Shown here: positions 60,075 through 64,000 of the stretch, piece after piece
How the letters are laid out: each line of letters starts with the position of its first letter
How positions within the stretch are numbered: position 1 is the first letter of the stretch
Origin: Flavobacterium sp. J49
GTDB taxonomy: Bacteria > Bacteroidota > Bacteroidia > Flavobacteriales > Flavobacteriaceae
Length of the DNA: 64,000 nucleotides
Reading direction: 5' to 3'
NCBI RefSeq assembly: GCF_011742145.1
Contig: NZ_JAAQQU010000104.1
Coordinates: forward strand, 329,938 to 393,937
The notes under the pieces: model-generated
Told to the model about the DNA's origin: nothing
What the model saw: only the letters and a program-made list of their open reading frames with translations
The model's database searches: none
Translations under genes and position numbers: made by a program

Positions 60075-61307
60075 TTGAAGGCCAAAGTAAACATTTCATT
60101 ACTCTTTACACTGGTTGTTTTATGTGAGATTTACATAGTTTCATTTAGAATAAATTTATTGATTCAGTTTGCCTTTCTTTCTTTGTTGCTTTTCTCGGGC
60201 AAGACACAGTTTTCTAAATCCTTTTTAAGAACTATTCTGCCGGTTATTCTGCTGGTTTTTTTAGGTTTTTTAGGCACTTTTCTCGACAGCTACAATAGGG
60301 TCGACATTATAAAAGACATTTCCCATTTCATAAAACCGGTTTTTGTTTTGTGCATAGGGTTTTTGGTTTTTAAGGCCATTAATGACCAAAGGATTTTTCT
60401 TCGAACCATAATCCATATAGCAGCAGTTACAGCAGTAATTCATGTTGGCGGAATACTGTTATTTTCTAATTTTTTGTCTCGCTCTATTTCAGACATCAGA
60501 GGCGAGTATGGGTTGGATAACTTCATTGAGATTTTCGCGATGTTCTTTTTAATATTGGCACCAAAAACAGCCATAGAGCCTTTATATAAAAAAGATATTT
60601 ACCGAAAAATACTAATAGCCCTTTTTGCGGTTTCAATCATGTTTTATTTTTCCAGAACCATGTTTGGAATGATATTTTTCTTGGGATTGTCTTTTTATGG
60701 GTATGCCAAGTTAAACAAAAGAACACTCAAAGTATTGGGTGCTTTTATAGCAGTGGTTGTTTTGTTTTATATGTATTTGGAAACTTTAAAACCCGAGAGA
60801 AATTCAAAAGGAATTGAAGCCCTGTTGTATAAAATAAAAATAGCACCCGGAGAGGTTTTCAATGCCAAATTAGACCGGAGCAATCACACCAAACTTTGGG
60901 ACCATTGGAGAGCTTATGAAGCCAAAAGAGCCTTAATTTTGATGAATGAAAATCCTAAAAGCTACGTTTTTGGTAACGGACACGGATCTTTGGTTAATCT
61001 GAAATTTAAAGCACCCTTGAGTGAAGAAGGCATGCGTTACATTTCTGTTTTACACAACGGGTACATTTTTGTGCTTTATAAAACCGGCTTCATCGGATTG
61101 TTTCTATACCTGTTTTTTTTGGTCAGTCTTTACAGGAGAAACTATCATAATCAAACCCAATCTGACATGGTTTTTTTTAAGATTCTCGTGGCCACTGTGG
61201 GAGCTTATTTTCTTTTTACGTCGCTCATTATTACCGGAATTTATATCCCGCAAGATTCTATTTTATTCCTCTTGGGCGGCGCTTTGTTTCATGAAAACAA
61301 AACATAA
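60075..61307 (+). CDS. O-antigen polymerase/ligase-like membrane protein (Wzy type)
   Basis: 410 residues from a TTG at 60075. No ATG precedes it in frame before a stop (TAA at 60039), and the next Met would remove several helices, so TTG is the best start. About ten membrane helices with a large periplasmic loop late in the protein (about 230-330, YVFGNGHGSLVNLKFKAPL and SVLHNGYIFVLYKTGFIGL), the layout of Wzy polymerases and WaaL ligases. It probably polymerises the repeat unit. Divergent from gmd with about 108 bp between starts; one-base overlap with the next glycosyltransferase. Confidence 0.85.
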   Translation: MKAKVNISLLFTLVVLCEIYIVSFRINLLIQFAFLSLLLFSGKTQFSKSFLRTILPVILLVFLGFLGTFLDSYNRVDIIKDISHFIKPVFVLCIGFLVFKAINDQRIFLRTIIHIAAVTAVIHVGGILLFSNFLSRSISDIRGEYGLDNFIEIFAMFFLILAPKTAIEPLYKKDIYRKILIALFAVSIMFYFSRTMFGMIFFLGLSFYGYAKLNKRTLKVLGAFIAVVVLFYMYLETLKPERNSKGIEALLYKIKIAPGEVFNAKLDRSNHTKLWDHWRAYEAKRALILMNENPKSYVFGNGHGSLVNLKFKAPLSEEGMRYISVLHNGYIFVLYKTGFIGLFLYLFFLVSLYRRNYHNQTQSDMVFFKILVATVGAYFLFTSLIITGIYIPQDSILFLLGGALFHENKT

Positions 61308-62461
61308 TGAAGAACATTCTTTTCATACACCAATCGGCTGATTTATACGGCTCAGACAGGACTTTGCTTTTATTGCTCACAAAACTCGATAAATCCAAAT
61401 TCAACCCTGTGGTGGTATTGCCACTGAGCGGACCCTTACAAGAAGAATTAGAAAAAGAAAACATAAAAGTTGTAATCGCACCGGTACTTAAATTGTACCG
61501 TAAAATGTTTACCATAAAAAACATGTCGCTTTTTGCGCAACAAATTAAAAGCGCATTGAGCACTCTTGATAAGCTGGATAAAGAACATCATTTTGATTTA
61601 ATTTACTCCAACACTTTAGCGGTTTTATTGGGGATGATGTATGCTAAGAAAACCGGGAAGCCACATATTTGGCATGTCCACGAAATCATAGTACACCCTA
61701 AAGTAATCGCTCATATTTTTCCTAAACTGCTAAAAAAATACGCCGATGTAGTGGTGTGTAATTCAAATACCACCAAAAATAATTTGGTTTCAAGGATAAA
61801 AAAACTATCCGATAAAACCGTGGTTATATACAACGGTTTGTCTCCCAAGGAAAATAATTTTTCGAAAATTGAGAAGACGGACATCGGATTTAAAGACGAT
61901 GACATTATAATCACATTAATTGGCCGAATCAGTCGATTAAAAGGACATAAGTTATTGCTTGAAACTTACCTCAATCATCTGGATAAAAAAGAAAACATTA
62001 AATTGTTATTTGTGGGTTCGCCTGTCGTAGGACAAGAGTATTATCTCGAAGAGGTGGAAGAAATTATAAAGGGCAATCAGCTTGGTAAGGATGTTAAAAT
62101 CCTTCCCTTTACCAAAGAATTGGCGCCCATATTTGATCTTTCAGACATAGTGGTTGTGCCTTCCACAGAGGCAGAATCCTTTGGTTTAGTGGCTTTAGAG
62201 GCCATGTTGGCTCAAAAACCGGTCATTGGCTCAAACCATGGTGGATTAACCGAAATGATTATCGACAATGAAACCGGATTTTTGGTAAAACCCAACAGCC
62301 CAGAAGAACTTTCTCAAGCCTTAAAAAAACTGACAGACAGTAAAGATTTGAGAAATGAGTTTGGTAAAAAAGGGTTTCAAAGAGCAATAAGCGAATTTTC
62401 AGAGGACAACTACACCTCCCGTTTACAGGCATTATTTGAAAAGATGACACAACGCCATTAG
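61307..62461 (+). CDS. Family 4 glycosyltransferase
   Basis: 384 residues. GT-B fold: HQSADLYGSDRTLL in the N-terminal domain, LIGRISRLKGHKLLLETY at the start of the donor domain, and the nucleotide-sugar site STEAESFGLVALEAMLAQKPVIGSNHGGLTEMI with the Glu-x7-Glu motif. No membrane helix; it works on the cytosolic face. The donor is unknown. Its ATG overlaps the polymerase stop by one base (TAATG). Confidence 0.93.
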   Translation: MKNILFIHQSADLYGSDRTLLLLLTKLDKSKFNPVVVLPLSGPLQEELEKENIKVVIAPVLKLYRKMFTIKNMSLFAQQIKSALSTLDKLDKEHHFDLIYSNTLAVLLGMMYAKKTGKPHIWHVHEIIVHPKVIAHIFPKLLKKYADVVVCNSNTTKNNLVSRIKKLSDKTVVIYNGLSPKENNFSKIEKTDIGFKDDDIIITLIGRISRLKGHKLLLETYLNHLDKKENIKLLFVGSPVVGQEYYLEEVEEIIKGNQLGKDVKILPFTKELAPIFDLSDIVVVPSTEAESFGLVALEAMLAQKPVIGSNHGGLTEMIIDNETGFLVKPNSPEELSQALKKLTDSKDLRNEFGKKGFQRAISEFSEDNYTSRLQALFEKMTQRH

Positions 62462-62497
62462 AAACTATTCTTTTTTTTCAAACCGTTTTTATTTCCC

Positions 62498-62505
62498 TAT
62501 TTTTG
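62498..62505 (+). promoter_or_regulatory. Promoter -7 box for the DUF1972 glycosyltransferase
   Basis: TATTTTTG, an exact TAnnTTTG match, 20 bp before the ATG at 62526. Confidence 0.6.
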
Positions 62506-62525
62506 ACACCTGAAAAACAAACCCA

Positions 62526-63641
62526 ATGAAAATAGCCATATTAGGAACTCGTGGTGTGCCCAATTATTACGGAGGTTTTGAACAGTTTGCCGAATTTTTT
62601 TCAGTGTTTCTTGTAGAGCAAGGACACGAGGTATATTGCTATAATTCACATGATCATCCTTTTCAGGAAAAATCTTTTCACGGTGTCAACATCATTCACC
62701 AGTATGATCCTGAACACAAAATGGGAACTTTTGGACAGTTTATTTATGATTTCAATTGCATTATGGATTCTCGAAAAAGAGATTTTGATATCATCTTGCA
62801 ATTGGGTTATACCAGTAATTCTATTTGGTATTTTCTTTTGCCCAAAAAATCCATTATCATAACCAATATGGACGGGCTCGAGTGGAAGCGGACAAAATAT
62901 TCCAAACCGGTACAGCAATTTTTAAGATTTGCCGAGCGACTGGCGGCCAAGAACAGTGATTTTTTGATCTCAGATTCGTTGGGAATTCAAAAGTTTTTAA
63001 AGGCGAAATACAAAAAAGAGTCAACCTATATAGCCTATGGCGCTTATCCTTTTACCAATCCAAACGAATCGGTGCTAAAGGAGTACGGCGTGGAAAAAAA
63101 CAGGTATAACATGATTATGGCTCGTTTTGAACCTGAAAACAATTTGGATATGGTATTGGAAGGTGTTGCCATGAACGAAGACAAGACCACAATTTTGGTC
63201 ATCGGCAAACACGAAACCAAATATGGTGAATACTTAAAAAGCAAATACAAAAACAATCCCAACATTCGTTTTATAGGAGGACTTTATAATTTGGAACACT
63301 TAAACAATCTTCGTTATTTTTCAAATTTGTATTTTCACGGTCATTCGGTGGGCGGTACAAATCCGTCATTGCTCGAGGCCATGGCTTCAAGAGCTTTTGT
63401 TATAGCTCATGATAACGATTTTAACAAAGGAATTTTAAAAGAGAACAGTTATTATTTTTCCAATCCGAAAGAGGTGAAAAATATTCTGAATACTATCAAA
63501 AAAAATGATAACTTGCAATTAGTTCAAAACAATTTTGACGCCATTGTCAATGAATTTAATTGGGAGAAAATAAATGGTGAATACTTACAGCTCTTTGAAG
63601 AGTGTTTTTCTAAATCTGATAAAAGAAAACAAGGAAAATAA
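62526..63641 (+). CDS. DUF1972 glycosyltransferase (rhamnosyltransferase-like, WchF/WsaF type)
   Basis: 371 residues. N-terminal DUF1972 signature GTRGVPNYYGGFEQFAEFFS with the HDHPFQEKSFHGVN block, a middle LQLGYTSNSIWYFLLPKKSIIITNMDGLEWKR segment, then a GT4-type donor domain with FHGHSVGGTNPSLLEAMASRAFVIAHDN. Relatives such as WchF transfer L-rhamnose, which matches the rmlA-rmlC-rmlD genes here. The next gene overlaps its 3' end by 68 bp in another frame. Confidence 0.92.
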   Translation: MKIAILGTRGVPNYYGGFEQFAEFFSVFLVEQGHEVYCYNSHDHPFQEKSFHGVNIIHQYDPEHKMGTFGQFIYDFNCIMDSRKRDFDIILQLGYTSNSIWYFLLPKKSIIITNMDGLEWKRTKYSKPVQQFLRFAERLAAKNSDFLISDSLGIQKFLKAKYKKESTYIAYGAYPFTNPNESVLKEYGVEKNRYNMIMARFEPENNLDMVLEGVAMNEDKTTILVIGKHETKYGEYLKSKYKNNPNIRFIGGLYNLEHLNNLRYFSNLYFHGHSVGGTNPSLLEAMASRAFVIAHDNDFNKGILKENSYYFSNPKEVKNILNTIKKNDNLQLVQNNFDAIVNEFNWEKINGEYLQLFEECFSKSDKRKQGK

Positions 63642-64000
63642 TTCTTTTATCCCTTTACTTTTAGTCTTAGTTACCATTCCGCTCAGCTATGCTTTTAATA
63701 ATATAGCTTTGGGTTTGTTTTTGGTGGTGACCATTGTTTCTTTTCGCAAAGCCCATTACAACTATCAAAGCCTGCTGGTTTGGCCGATACTTTTGTACGG
63801 CTTAATGGCGTTGTCCTACATGTGGTCTATAGACAGGCAGGATACTTTGTCAGCTTTGTCCAAAGAAATACCATTGCTTTTAATTCCCGCGGGATTTTTG
63901 TTGCTTAAAGATTTTAGCAAGGCACAAAAAGATAAAATTATTGCTTGTTTCAGTTATTCTATGGTGGTTTTAGCTTTGTATTTCGTAATCAGAGCTATAA
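63574..64000 (+). CDS. O-antigen ligase family protein, N-terminal part
   Basis: The window ends inside this gene; 142 residues are visible from the ATG at 63574 (MVNTYSSLKSVFLNLIKENKENNSF). Three or four membrane helices follow: IPLLLVLVTIPLSYAFNNIALGLFLVVTIVSF, then LLVWPILLYGLMALSYMW and VVLALYFVIRAI. LSYMWSIDRQDTLSALSKEIPLLLIPAGFLLL matches the N-terminal region of O-antigen ligase/Wzy-type proteins. The gene overlaps the preceding one by 68 bp, so its real start may be downstream, but no better ATG is available before the first helix. Likely the second polymerase or ligase of the locus. Confidence 0.75.
   Translation, partial: MVNTYSSLKSVFLNLIKENKENNSFIPLLLVLVTIPLSYAFNNIALGLFLVVTIVSFRKAHYNYQSLLVWPILLYGLMALSYMWSIDRQDTLSALSKEIPLLLIPAGFLLLKDFSKAQKDKIIACFSYSMVVLALYFVIRAI

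Noticed and set aside
1-64000. CRISPR array or defence island
   Set aside because: No regularly spaced direct repeats, cas-like genes or defence domains were seen. The only tandem repeats are the tRNA-Cys duplication and short promoter repeats.

Overview
The window comes from a low-GC member of the Bacteroidota, most likely Flavobacterium or a close relative in the Flavobacteriaceae. The evidence is families largely confined to that group (DUF4837, DUF4175, head-GIN DUF2807, DUF2007, a DUF6327-like small protein), A-rich leaders in place of Shine-Dalgarno sequences, and repeated TAnnTTTG promoter boxes. No prophage, insertion sequence, CRISPR array or defence system was seen. Most of the window is chromosomal housekeeping sequence, followed by a large surface-polysaccharide locus from about 47 kb to the right edge.

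Layout. 0-6.4 kb (+): the end of a subtilase, an M1 peptidase, rnpA, a C-terminal processing protease and a double-OmpA-domain protein. 6.4-11.4 kb (-): GNAT, DUF4837 lipoprotein, a LysM lytic transglycosylase and pgk. 11.6-16.1 kb: holB and doxX (+) facing a Pif1-like helicase and a Skp-like chaperone (-). 16.4-23 kb (-): methyltransferase, mnmG, ybeY and a giant DUF4175 protein. 23-33.8 kb: gltX, a stomatin-like protein, a YtxH/holin-like trio, glnS, folB, tRNA-Cys with a duplicated 3' end, a LysE exporter, DUF2807 and rnr. 33.9-47.2 kb (almost all +): DUF2007, a 0.6-kb gene-free region, rpiB, a CDF transporter, nnrD, tex, tatA (-), an M23 peptidase, GH3, three tandem CarboxypepD_reg-like proteins and a nucleoside-phosphorylase-like protein. 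47.2-64 kb: polysaccharide genes, including rmlA-rmlC-rmlD (rhamnose), gmd-colC-colD (predicted GDP-L-colitose), a flippase, a polymerase, several glycosyltransferases and the start of an O-antigen ligase.

The main observation concerns chromosome organisation. A perfect 16-bp parS (ParB-binding) sequence lies in the 3' end of ybeY at 19221-19236, and a near-perfect second copy lies at 17295-17310, so the pair flanks mnmG. About 15 kb to the right, the only long gene-free stretch (34161-34763) is AT-rich and carries a cluster of DnaA-box-like 9-mers (TTnTCAACA and TTGTTAACA types). Gene orientation switches there from mainly minus to almost all plus. rnpA and mnmG, often origin-proximal in other bacteria, are also in the window. 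Together this suggests that the window spans the replication origin and its centromere-like sites. That is an inference; GC skew and read coverage across the genome would settle it.

In the polysaccharide locus, the PLP enzyme at 56778-57938 has His-His where aminotransferases of its family have the catalytic lysine. That is the signature of a sugar 3-dehydrase. Together with Gmd and a GDP-fucose-synthase-like reductase it gives a complete route from GDP-mannose to GDP-L-colitose, so the organism probably makes a colitose- and rhamnose-containing surface glycan.
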